In this document: positions 16,056 to 23,371 of the stretch, piece by piece
How positions within the stretch are numbered: the first letter of the stretch is position 1
Layout: each line of letters opens with the position of its first letter
Assembly: GCA_017450165.1 (NCBI GenBank)
Contig: JAFSWO010000079.1
Span: 1 to 52,068 of the forward strand
Length of the DNA stretch: 52,068 bases
Source: Bacteroidales bacterium
Lineage (GTDB): Bacteria; Bacteroidota; Bacteroidia; Bacteroidales; UBA932
Reading direction: 5' to 3'
Made by a program: the position numbers and the translations under genes
Notes under the pieces: generated by a model
Seen by the model: the letters and a program-made list of their open reading frames with translations, nothing else
Told to the model about the DNA's origin: nothing
Databases searched by the model: none

Positions 16056-18389
16056 ATGACACTCGATACCTTGAAACCCGGTGATTCCGCCCGCATTGTT
16101 GCGGTCGGCGGAAGCGGGCAACTACGTCAGCATTTTCTGGACATGGGCCTCATTCCCGGGGCCGTTGTCAAACTCACCAAACTGGCACCGCTGGGCGACC
16201 CGATGGAACTGCTCGTCGGGGGTTATTCCCTCTCGCTCCGGCGGGCCGATGCCAAGAGCCTTACCGTAGAGCCTGCCGTTTATGAAGCGCCCATCGAGTC
16301 AGAGGAGCCTGAGACAGAGTCAACGCTGCTTCACCCGGGACTTGGTGAGGGCGGCAAGTACCACCAAAAGGAACACGAACAGGCCCTGCCCAAAGATACC
16401 GTTCTCTCCTTTGCCCTGGTCGGTAACCAGAACTGCGGAAAGACCACCCTCTTCAACCAGTTGACCGGATCGAACCAACATGTGGGCAACTTCCCGGGCG
16501 TTACGGTAGACCGCAAGGATGGCGTCATCCGGCACCATCCGGAGACCCGTATTACCGACCTACCGGGCATCTATTCCCTGGCGCCCTACACGGCCGAGGA
16601 GCGGGTGGCCCGCGATTTTATTCTCAAAGAGAAACCCCACTGTATCATCAATATCCTGGATGCCAGTAATATCGAACGTAACTTCTATCTGACTATGCAA
16701 CTGATGGAGTTGGAGGTCCCGATGGTGCTCGCGCTCAATATGATGGATGAAGTCCAGGGGAACGGCGGATCCATCCGCGTCAATGAAATGGAGGCCATCC
16801 TGGGCCTGCCGGTCGTTCCCATCTCCGCCGTCAGGAACGAGGGTGTCGAGGAATTGGTGGATCACGCCATCCACATCGCCCGTTATCAGGAAAAGCCTGC
16901 CCGGCAGGACTTCTGCGACAAGGAAGACTACGGCGGCGCTGTCCACCGCTGCCTGCACGGTATCATGCACCTGATTGAGGACCACGCTGCGCAAGCCGGG
17001 CTGCCGGTTCGCTATGCCGCCAGCCGGCTGATTGACGGCGACCCGCAGGTGGAACAGGAGCTGAAGCTCGAACAAAACGAAAAGGAGATGATTGACCACA
17101 TCATCCTTCAGATGGAGGAGGAGCGCGGGCTGGACCGCAACGCCGCCATGGCCGATATGCGGTTCTCGTTCATCCATAAACTCTGCGGGAAAACAGTGGT
17201 CAAACCCCGCGAAAGCAAAGAATACCGCCGCAGCCGCCGGATCGACAAGATCCTGACCGGCAAATGGACGGCACTCCCCATCTTCCTGGCCGTTATTTCC
17301 GCCATCATCTGGCTGACCATCGACGTTATCGGCGCTCCGCTGCAGGGGCTGCTGGCAGGCGCCATCGGCCAACTGGGCGAAGTGACCGCCGCAGCCATGA
17401 CGCGCTGGGAGGTTGCTCCCGCCGTCCGCTCCCTGGTGGTGGACGGCATCTTCGGCGGCGTGGGTACCGTCATCAGTTTTGTACCCATCATCCTGCTGCT
17501 CTTCTTCTTCCTTTCGATGCTGGAAGACAGCGGCTATATGGCCCGCGTAGCCTTTGTGTGCGACAAGTTGCTCCGCCACTTGGGACTCAGCGGCCACAGC
17601 ATCGTGCCGCTGCTGGTGGGATTCGGGTGCTCCGTGCCGGCTGTGATGGCTGCCCGGACCCTCCCCTCCGCTCATGATCGTCGCCTGACAATTCTGCTGA
17701 CCCCCTACATGAGCTGTTCGGCCAAGATTCCCATCTACGCCTTCTTTACGGCCGCCTTTTTCCCGGGGCACGGAGGTCTGGTGCTGGTCATCCTCTATCT
17801 CTCCGCCATCCTGGTGGGTATCCTGCTGGCCCTGCTGACCAAATGGATCCACCCACAGCGGGAACCGGCTCCTTTCGTGATGGAGCTGCCGAACTACCGT
17901 CTGCCGGGCTTCAAGAATGTATGCCACCTGCTGTGGGACAAGACCAAAGACTTCCTGCAGCGCGCCTTTACGGTCATCTTCGCGGCCTCCATCATCATCT
18001 GGTTCCTGCAGTCTTTCAATTTCCGTCTGCAGTTCGTTCAGGGAGAAGGCAGTATGCTGGCCTGGATTGCCGGACTGCTCGAACCGCTCTTCCAGCCGCT
18101 CGGACTGGGCGACTGGCGCATCGTTACGGCGCTGATTTCCGGCTTCATGGCCAAGGAGAGCGTGATTTCTACGATGGAGGTATTGGGCGTTACCGCTTTT
18201 CTGACCCCGGCTACCGCCATCCCGATGCTGGCCTTCTGCCTGCTTTACACTCCGTGCGTCGCCGCCGTCGCCGCCGTCCGGCGCGAACTCGGTGGCCGCC
18301 TGGCGCTCTGGATGGTCATCTTCCAGTGTGCCGTGGCCTGGGTGGCAGCCTGGCTGGCCTATCTGATTGCCGGAAACTTTATCGGATAA
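16056..18389 (+). CDS. feoB: Ferrous iron transporter, FeoA-FeoB fusion
   Basis: Encodes 777 residues. Residues 1-73 form a FeoA SH3-like domain (LRQHFLDMGLIPG, VKLTKLAPLGDP). After a linker comes the FeoB G domain with GNQNCGKT (123-130), the G2 Thr in VGNFPGVTVDRK, DLPG and NMMD. The membrane part follows from about residue 405, with two Gate-type cores including FGCSVPAVMAARTL and CSAKIPIYAFF. The product imports Fe(II) across the inner membrane, using GTP or ATP. FeoA fused to FeoB is a known Bacteroidota arrangement. The ATG at 16056 starts the FeoA domain (MTLDTLKPGD). The small Cys-rich partner gene follows after 4 bases. Confidence 0.97.
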   Translation: MTLDTLKPGDSARIVAVGGSGQLRQHFLDMGLIPGAVVKLTKLAPLGDPMELLVGGYSLSLRRADAKSLTVEPAVYEAPIESEEPETESTLLHPGLGEGGKYHQKEHEQALPKDTVLSFALVGNQNCGKTTLFNQLTGSNQHVGNFPGVTVDRKDGVIRHHPETRITDLPGIYSLAPYTAEERVARDFILKEKPHCIINILDASNIERNFYLTMQLMELEVPMVLALNMMDEVQGNGGSIRVNEMEAILGLPVVPISAVRNEGVEELVDHAIHIARYQEKPARQDFCDKEDYGGAVHRCLHGIMHLIEDHAAQAGLPVRYAASRLIDGDPQVEQELKLEQNEKEMIDHIILQMEEERGLDRNAAMADMRFSFIHKLCGKTVVKPRESKEYRRSRRIDKILTGKWTALPIFLAVISAIIWLTIDVIGAPLQGLLAGAIGQLGEVTAAAMTRWEVAPAVRSLVVDGIFGGVGTVISFVPIILLLFFFLSMLEDSGYMARVAFVCDKLLRHLGLSGHSIVPLLVGFGCSVPAVMAARTLPSAHDRRLTILLTPYMSCSAKIPIYAFFTAAFFPGHGGLVLVILYLSAILVGILLALLTKWIHPQREPAPFVMELPNYRLPGFKNVCHLLWDKTKDFLQRAFTVIFAASIIIWFLQSFNFRLQFVQGEGSMLAWIAGLLEPLFQPLGLGDWRIVTALISGFMAKESVISTMEVLGVTAFLTPATAIPMLAFCLLYTPCVAAVAAVRRELGGRLALWMVIFQCAVAWVAAWLAYLIAGNFIG

Positions 18390-18393
18390 TTCC

Positions 18394-18537
18394 ATGAACC
18401 TCGCCACCTGGATCATCCTCTCGGTCGTTGCCGCCGCTTTCGTGGCGGTTGCCGTCACGCTTATCCGCCGTCGGAAGCGTTGCGCCCCCGGCTGTGCCAA
18501 CTGCCCCTTTGCGGAGGGGTGCCAGCGACGCAAATAA
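18394..18537 (+). CDS. FeoB-associated small Cys-rich membrane protein
   Basis: This 47-residue frame runs from ATG 18394 to TAA 18535-18537. It has one membrane helix (about residues 5-25), a basic cluster RRRK and a Cys-rich tail with Cys30, 34, 37 and 43 in CAPGCANCPFAEGC. This matches the FeoB-associated Cys-rich membrane protein family, the counterpart of FeoC in many anaerobes. Its position 4 bases behind feoB supports the call. The Cys cluster probably binds iron or an Fe-S cluster at the cytoplasmic face; that is inferred. The gene converges on the PAP2 phosphatase gene with 2 bases between the stops. Confidence 0.88.
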   Translation: MNLATWIILSVVAAAFVAVAVTLIRRRKRCAPGCANCPFAEGCQRRK

Positions 18538-18539
18538 TC

Positions 18540-19286
18540 TCAGTGCTTGCGGGCCATCTCGCGCTGGGCGCGGCGGAAGGCTTTTTGCCAGGCGCGATCG
18601 GCGGAAAGGCGGGCATAGGCGGCGCTGGCGGCCAGACGGGCAGCATCGATGTCAGACTGGAAATGGAAGCCCACGATGGTGCGGCTCTGGCCCAGTTCGT
18701 ATCCTACCTTGAGAATGTCGTCCTGATGCGCCGGATCAAGCGCCGCAAGGGTCAGGGCCGCCATCCAGAAACGAATGGTGTGGCCTGAAGGATAGGAGGT
18801 AAAGTCATCTTTGGCCTCTTTTTCCGGAACGGGGGTAGGTTCGTTGAAGTATTGGTAGGGACGCATCCGGTGAAACTTGTCCTTGGCGGTGGTGACGGTC
18901 AGGCGGGCCGTGGTAATGGTCCGGAAGAGGAAATCGGCCGTAACGGGATAGTTTTCCGGGGTGAAATCCCGCTCCATCACGGCGCCGAAACGTTTCATGA
19001 CGATATCAATCTTGGTTTTGGCGTCACGGACCGCCTGTTCGCCCCGCGGCGTGCCGCGCAATACCTTCCCCTGCTCATAAACCAAACTGTCCAGACAAAA
19101 GGCATCGGAACCATTCACCGGTGGATTGGGCAGGAAGCGGGAGGCGTCCGGCATCTGTTCCACGCTCAGGAAATAACGTGCCTTCTCTACGACATTGGAG
19201 GATTGTGCGGAAAGCGAGGCGCCGGTAATCAGCAGCGCAAAGGCGGCCAGCAACAGACAGCGACTGAAAGCGGAAAAGTTCTTCAT
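18540..19286 (-). CDS. PAP2-family class A acid phosphatase, secreted
   Basis: Encodes 248 residues: a signal peptide (MKNFSAFSRCLLLAAFALL... ending SLSAQ), then a PAP2/vanadium-haloperoxidase-type domain. The three active-site motifs are present: KDKFHRMRP (Lys and Arg), SYPSGHT (phosphatase Ser and His) and SRTIVGFHFQSD (Arg, nucleophile His and Asp). These place it with class A non-specific acid phosphatases such as PhoN. It is probably periplasmic and releases phosphate from organic phosphoesters. ATG 19286 begins the signal peptide. A perfect TAnnTTTG element lies upstream on the same strand. Confidence 0.92.
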   Translation of the reverse strand: MKNFSAFSRCLLLAAFALLITGASLSAQSSNVVEKARYFLSVEQMPDASRFLPNPPVNGSDAFCLDSLVYEQGKVLRGTPRGEQAVRDAKTKIDIVMKRFGAVMERDFTPENYPVTADFLFRTITTARLTVTTAKDKFHRMRPYQYFNEPTPVPEKEAKDDFTSYPSGHTIRFWMAALTLAALDPAHQDDILKVGYELGQSRTIVGFHFQSDIDAARLAASAAYARLSADRAWQKAFRRAQREMARKH

Positions 19287-19307
19287 ACGGATGTTTTTTG
19301 TTTTGTA

Positions 19308-19349
19308 CAAAGATAACGATTGCGCCGCAAACAAAAAAGGTTAACTTTG
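19308..19349. promoter_or_regulatory. Divergent promoters: PAP2 phosphatase (minus) and amidotransferase-like gene (plus)
   Basis: On the plus strand TTG (19320-19322) is followed after exactly 19 bases by TAACTTTG (19342-19349), 27 bases before ATG 19377: a textbook Bacteroidota promoter. On the minus strand TATCTTTG (19308-19315) lies 21 bases before the phosphatase ATG at 19286. The minus -7 and the plus -33 elements are only 4 bases apart, so the two promoters probably interfere. Confidence 0.65.
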
Positions 19350-19376
19350 TTGCATTGTAAACGTAACGCAAAAACC

Positions 19377-20744
19377 ATGAAGCACACTTCCCTGCTCAAG
19401 CGAACCGCGGTTCTGACCGCCGTCGCGCTGATGCTGATGCCGGCCGGAATGCCGGAAGCCGCTGCCCGCAAGAGGCCCAAAAAGAATGCAGAACCGGTCC
19501 CTGTCAAGGTTCAGACCAACGACAAGGGCTATTACAAGGATATCTGGATGGATAGCGGAATCGGCGTTTCTTCCCGCAAAGATCTGCCCGCCGCCCGCTA
19601 TCTGGGCCTGGAGATCGAGGCACTCGTCACCGCCCCGAAGAAAGAACTCTCCTTCGTAGACACCGTGGTTCAGAATGAAGTCCTGCTGGGCAATCCGCTC
19701 GATGAAAACGGCATCCTGCTTTATCCTGACGGGGCGCCGCGTTTCCGCTGCATTTACATGAACGGCGGCAATGCGCAGGCCCTCTCCCGTCCGCTGGGAG
19801 ACCGGGGAAGACAGATCTTCAAGGACTTTATCCACGGGGGCGGAAGCTACGTGGGCAGTTGCGCCGGCGCCTTCTTCGCCACCCAGTATAAACTGATGGA
19901 CGATGGCGTTAAGGACTACGGCCCCAACTATATCGGCATCTGGCCGGGCGTGGTCCGGAATTCCAACGTCACCGACAAGCGCCATGGCGTTCGCATCGAG
20001 CCGGGCTCTCCGCTGCTGAAGTACTATGATTTCGGCGGAGACAACTATGTGGCGGAAGTTTACCACAACGGCGGCTGCTACGGTATCGTGGATACCCTCT
20101 GGCCGGCAGCCGGTGAAGTACTGGCCCGTTACGACATCTCGATGCTCGATCCTCAGCCCAAGCGCAAGTTTGACGGCACGCCGGTCATCTGGTCCGTAAA
20201 AGAAAAGGAAGAGTGGGGCCGCGTCATCTCCTGCGGCTCACATCCGGAAGGTGCCACCTCCGGTGACCGCCTGCACCTGATGAGCGCCATGCTGCTCTAC
20301 GCGATGGAGGGAAATGCGCCGGCCCACACCAAAGGTGCACTGGTGTTCGGCGAACCGCGCCGGATGGACAAAGCCACCCACGACAATGATCCGGCGTACA
20401 CCCGCATCGGAGACCGCCAATATCACCACTTCACGGTGGAGGTCCCGGCAGGCATTGACACTTTGAATATCCAGCTCAGCGGCGTGGCGGCCGAGACCGA
20501 TTTCGACCTCTATCTCTTCGCCAACCCGGACGATTTTGCATTCCGCGAGAACGCTCGCTACCAGAGCATCTCGCTCGGCATGAAAAAGAATCTGGCCATT
20601 CCCGCTCCGAAGCCCGGAACATACTATATTTCCGTCTTTTGCGCCACCACGGTAACGGCCATTGAAACAGACAAAGGTACCCGTTATATGGGACGCGTGG
20701 ATGTCCTCAACGGCGTTCCTTACGAAATTAAAGTATGGCACTGA
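19377..20744 (+). CDS. Secreted glutamine-amidotransferase-like (BPL_N) protein with C-terminal PPC domain
   Basis: Encodes 455 residues. An N-terminal signal peptide (MKHTSLLKRTAVLTAVALML... ending EAAA) leads into a class I glutamine-amidotransferase-like fold of the BPL_N type, with the nucleophile elbow GGGSYVGSCAGAFF (Cys162) and an acid/base candidate His in SCGSHPEG. After about residue 330 comes a bacterial pre-peptidase C-terminal (PPC) beta-sandwich: HHFTVEVPAGIDTLNIQLSG, DFDLYLFANPD and GTYYISVF. BPL_N domains resemble the N-terminus of eukaryotic biotin-protein ligase; enzymatic role here is unknown. A peptidase or amidohydrolase acting on the surface is possible. The last 10 bases overlap the next gene. 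Confidence 0.8.
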   Translation: MKHTSLLKRTAVLTAVALMLMPAGMPEAAARKRPKKNAEPVPVKVQTNDKGYYKDIWMDSGIGVSSRKDLPAARYLGLEIEALVTAPKKELSFVDTVVQNEVLLGNPLDENGILLYPDGAPRFRCIYMNGGNAQALSRPLGDRGRQIFKDFIHGGGSYVGSCAGAFFATQYKLMDDGVKDYGPNYIGIWPGVVRNSNVTDKRHGVRIEPGSPLLKYYDFGGDNYVAEVYHNGGCYGIVDTLWPAAGEVLARYDISMLDPQPKRKFDGTPVIWSVKEKEEWGRVISCGSHPEGATSGDRLHLMSAMLLYAMEGNAPAHTKGALVFGEPRRMDKATHDNDPAYTRIGDRQYHHFTVEVPAGIDTLNIQLSGVAAETDFDLYLFANPDDFAFRENARYQSISLGMKKNLAIPAPKPGTYYISVFCATTVTAIETDKGTRYMGRVDVLNGVPYEIKVWH

Positions 20745-21241
20745 TCAAATCCTACTGCGGCAAGGCACCCAAGTGGGGAAAAGGCTGCTACTTCAGCGAG
20801 AACGCCACGATCGTGGGCGATGTCGAACTGGGTGACGACTGTTCGGTCTGGTTCAATGCCGTCGTGCGCGGCGATGTGGCCCCCATCCGCATCGGAGACC
20901 GTACCAATATCCAGGATTGCAGTTGTGTCCACGTTACACTGGATGTCGGCCCCACCAACATCGGCAATGACGTCACTATCGGGCACAATGTCACCGTCCA
21001 TGCCTGCACCATTCACGACGGCGCGCTGATCGGCATGGGTGCCACCCTGCTGGATTTCTGCGAGATTGGCGAGAGCGCCATCGTAGCCGCCGGTGCGCTG
21101 GTCCTGCAGCACACCAAAATCGGCCCGGGCGAACTCTGGGGAGGCGTCCCCGCCAAGTTTATCAAGATGGCCGGCGAAGGAATGTCCCGCGTCAACGCCG
21201 CCCACTATGTCGAATACTCCAAAAACTATCTGGAAGAATAA
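20735..21241 (+). CDS. Gamma-class carbonic anhydrase-like hexapeptide protein
   Basis: Encodes 168 residues of left-handed beta-helix: repeated [LIV]-G-x-x hexapeptides such as NATIVGDVELGDDCSVWFNA. Three His expected to bind zinc (or iron) at trimer interfaces are His66 (CVHVT), His84 and His89 (IGHNVTVHAC). RGD near residue 46 and the closing GVPAKFIK are usual for the gamma carbonic anhydrase/YrdA family. The predicted activity is CO2/bicarbonate interconversion in the cytoplasm, though many family members are catalytically weak. It overlaps the upstream gene by 10 bases, so the two are coupled despite different locations. Confidence 0.92.
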   Translation: MALIKSYCGKAPKWGKGCYFSENATIVGDVELGDDCSVWFNAVVRGDVAPIRIGDRTNIQDCSCVHVTLDVGPTNIGNDVTIGHNVTVHACTIHDGALIGMGATLLDFCEIGESAIVAAGALVLQHTKIGPGELWGGVPAKFIKMAGEGMSRVNAAHYVEYSKNYLEE

Positions 21242-21310
21242 TAGCCGACACAGTAGATTGCCAGGCAGTCTTTTGAGTATTCAGTGTAATATCAAATAAT
21301 TGTCAATACT

Positions 21311-21700
21311 ATGAAAAAAATTACCATTCTTCTGGCCATCTGCACGCTGCTGGTTGCCTCCTGCAAATCGGGCGACGGCGTGATGACCTGCAAAAAAGGA
21401 ATCTACACCATCAACACGACGGAAATCGGCAAGGCCATCGAGGGGTACAACGGTGCCACTCCGCTGCTGATTACCGTCCAGGACGACAAGGTAAGCGCCG
21501 TGGAAGTCCTTGAAAACGATGAAACTCCCCGTTATCTCCAGCGTGCGGAAGACGGAATCCTCCCCGCACTGATCGGACGCTCCGTAGAAGAGTTGCTGGG
21601 CGGACAGATTGACGGCGTGTCGGGCGCTACCTACAGCTCAGACGCGCTGATTGCCAACCTCAAGCTTGGCCTGCAATACTACCTGGAACACAAGAAATAG
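21311..21700 (+). CDS. FMN-binding-domain lipoprotein
   Basis: Encodes 129 residues. The N-terminus MKKITILLAICTLLVASC has a lipobox with Cys18. The rest is an FMN-binding domain of the NqrC/RnfG type: a strand-rich segment (LLITVQDDKVSAVEVLEN), then DGVSGATYSSDAL, where Thr107 of the SGAT motif is the residue to which ApbE-type transferases attach FMN. It therefore probably carries covalently bound FMN on the periplasmic or outer face of a membrane. Neither apbE nor an Rnf/Nqr complex is in the window, so its electron partners are unknown. It has no close upstream neighbour (69 bases) and converges with the TSUP gene with a 1-base gap. Confidence 0.85.
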   Translation: MKKITILLAICTLLVASCKSGDGVMTCKKGIYTINTTEIGKAIEGYNGATPLLITVQDDKVSAVEVLENDETPRYLQRAEDGILPALIGRSVEELLGGQIDGVSGATYSSDALIANLKLGLQYYLEHKK

Positions 21701-21701
21701 T

Positions 21702-22430
21702 CTATCGCAGCAGCGCCAGCAGGCCTGCTATCATCAGAAAAGCGTAAATGACGCGCCGGAGTTCTTCGGTGCGGATGCGCTTGTATACTTTGGCACCGAG
21801 CCACAGGCCCAGAAAGACGCCGGGAATGGCCACGCACCAAAGCTTCAGCACATCCTCCGTAATGAATCCGGTGCCCGCGCGAAAGAAGGCCATGAAGATA
21901 TTGCCAATCAGGAAATACCACTGCGTCAGGGCTATGTACTGATCCTTGGAATCGGCGGCCGCCAGGAAGTAAATGACGGCAGGAGGACCTTGCATGGCAA
22001 AGAGGCCGCCCATCAGTCCGGAGAGCGTGCCCATGCCCGCCTGCACCGGCCAGGTCGGAGCCATCCGAATCCGTCCGCCCGTGATGAAGAACCAGAGGCT
22101 GACCGCCATGAGAACCCCACCCACGACATGCTTCAGCAGGTTGCTGTCCAGCCGGGCAACCAGCCAGACGCCCATCCATGAGGTGATCAGAAAGACGACG
22201 AGTATGGGAAGAAGCTTTTTCCAATCCAGAAACTTCCGCGTCTGGATGGCGGGCACCAGTGCCGTAAAAATGGCCAGCAGGCCGCTCAGCGCCGTGGCTT
22301 CGCCATAGGTAGGCATCAGCGCAGGCAACAGCGTCATCATCAGGATGCCGAAACCGAATCCGGTCACCCGCTGCGTGAAACTCGACGCCATGGTCAGCGC
22401 GAATAAACCGATGCAAATCCAAAGGTCCAT
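21702..22430 (-). CDS. TSUP (TauE/SafE) family permease
   Basis: Encodes 242 residues with about eight hydrophobic helices. TQRVTGFGFGILMMTLLP near the N-terminus and the later GGLFAMQGPPAVIYFL are the paired motifs of the TauE/SafE (TSUP) family, which exports or imports sulfite, sulfonates or other organic anions. The substrate cannot be inferred. The start at 22430 gives the conserved beginning just before the first helix. It is divergent from the small lipoprotein gene at 22480. Confidence 0.9.
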   Translation of the reverse strand: MDLWICIGLFALTMASSFTQRVTGFGFGILMMTLLPALMPTYGEATALSGLLAIFTALVPAIQTRKFLDWKKLLPILVVFLITSWMGVWLVARLDSNLLKHVVGGVLMAVSLWFFITGGRIRMAPTWPVQAGMGTLSGLMGGLFAMQGPPAVIYFLAAADSKDQYIALTQWYFLIGNIFMAFFRAGTGFITEDVLKLWCVAIPGVFLGLWLGAKVYKRIRTEELRRVIYAFLMIAGLLALLR

Positions 22431-22467
22431 ATCTTTTGCGAATGTAATGAAAAAAGGGGATTATTCC

Positions 22468-22475
22468 TATCTTTG
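22468..22475 (+). promoter_or_regulatory. -7 element 4 bases before a start codon (leaderless candidate)
   Basis: TATCTTTG is a perfect TAnnTTTG and ends only 4 bases before the ATG at 22480. With the usual distance from this element to the transcription start, the mRNA would begin at or within a base or two of the A of ATG. Confidence 0.55.
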
Positions 22476-22479
22476 CACC

Positions 22480-22908
22480 ATGAAAAAGATGATTCTGGCA
22501 CTGGCCCTCAGCGCGCTGGCGTTGTTCTCGGTTTCCTGCATTCCTCAATCGGAAAAACCCTCCATCCAGGGCGAGTGGGCGATGACCTCCGGCTCCACCA
22601 AAATCGGCGGCGCATTCACGGTACTGGACGTCCACTCGGATGGCACCCCCTACAAGAAGATGACCTTCTACGGAAACGGCGTCTTTACCTCAACGGCTGA
22701 CGGCTTTGCCGCCACCGGAACCTATGAAGTCCTTTCGTCTTCTTCTATCCGTTTTGCCTACGACGCCATCCCGGAGGGAGCGCCCGAATGGTTCGCCTTC
22801 CGCAAAAGCGGGACCTGGAACTACACCTTCCTTTCAGAAAACGTTTTCTGGTTCTATGACTATGGCACTTCCATCGAGGTGGCCATGACCATGGAGCGCG
22901 TCCAGTAA
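22480..22908 (+). CDS. Small lipoprotein, lipocalin-like beta protein, function unknown
   Basis: Encodes 142 residues. MKKMILALALSALALFSVSC gives a lipobox with Cys20. The mature protein is beta-rich: SIQGEWAMTS, KKMTFYGNGVFTST, FAATGTYEVLSSSSIRFAYD and WNYTFLSENVFWFYD. The pattern of a GxW near the start followed by strands resembles lipocalin-like DUF families in Bacteroidota, but I cannot name one. The start at 22480 is supported by the signal peptide and by the promoter element immediately before it. The in-frame stop is followed after 12 bases by the GTG of the next gene. Confidence 0.7.
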   Translation: MKKMILALALSALALFSVSCIPQSEKPSIQGEWAMTSGSTKIGGAFTVLDVHSDGTPYKKMTFYGNGVFTSTADGFAATGTYEVLSSSSIRFAYDAIPEGAPEWFAFRKSGTWNYTFLSENVFWFYDYGTSIEVAMTMERVQ

Positions 22909-22920
22909 TCCTTCCCGGCA

Positions 22921-23355
22921 GTGGATCTCAGCAGCCTGGGACTTCTCGGCCTTTTTCTGGGCACCTTTCTGGCGGCCACGGTCGTGCCGTTCAGTTCGGA
23001 TGCTCTCTACATTGCCGTAATGATTGCCACCAAGCAACCTTTAGTCTGTCTGCTGGTGGGATCGGTAGGCAACTGGCTCGGCAGTGTGACCACCTATTTT
23101 CTGGGCCGCCTCTGCAAGTGGGAATGGCTAGAAAAGACCTTTAAGGTCAAGCGGGAAACGCTGGAGAAGCAAAAGGTAAAGATTGACAAATACGGGGTCT
23201 GGATGGCGCTTATCAGCTGGGTGCCCATCATCGGTGATGCCATCTCGATCGGGTTGGGTTTTTACAAGACACCGGCTTTCTGGACCCTGCTGATGCTGTT
23301 CATCGGGAAAGTGCTTCGATTCGGGGTCTGGACCCTAATCTACCTGCAAGTTTAA
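22921..23355 (+). CDS. YqaA-type (VTT/SNARE-associated family) inner membrane protein
   Basis: Encodes 144 residues with three to four hydrophobic segments. FLAATVVPFSSDALYIAVMIATK, VGNWLGSVTTYFLGR and the polar-flanked GYYGVWM-like loop (DKYGVWMALISWVPIIGD) match YqaA, a short member of the VTT/DedA-like family; the larger relatives act as lipid scramblases or flippases. It starts with GTG at 22921: the frame is bounded upstream by the TAA of the preceding lipoprotein, which is in the same frame, and there is no ATG. Translation is probably coupled to the upstream gene. Confidence 0.86.
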   Translation: MDLSSLGLLGLFLGTFLAATVVPFSSDALYIAVMIATKQPLVCLLVGSVGNWLGSVTTYFLGRLCKWEWLEKTFKVKRETLEKQKVKIDKYGVWMALISWVPIIGDAISIGLGFYKTPAFWTLLMLFIGKVLRFGVWTLIYLQV

Positions 23356-23359
23356 TTTA

Positions 23360-23367
23360 TACCTTTG
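23360..23367 (+). promoter_or_regulatory. -7 element 4 bases before the hydE start (leaderless candidate)
   Basis: TACCTTTG matches TAnnTTTG and ends 4 bases before the hydE ATG at 23372, the same geometry as at 22468. Confidence 0.5.
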
Positions 23368-23371
23368 TCAC

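Noticed and set aside
16560..18533. A 657-codon antisense frame over feoB
   Set aside because: The FeoA-FeoB fusion is certain from its motifs, and the antisense translation has no motif.
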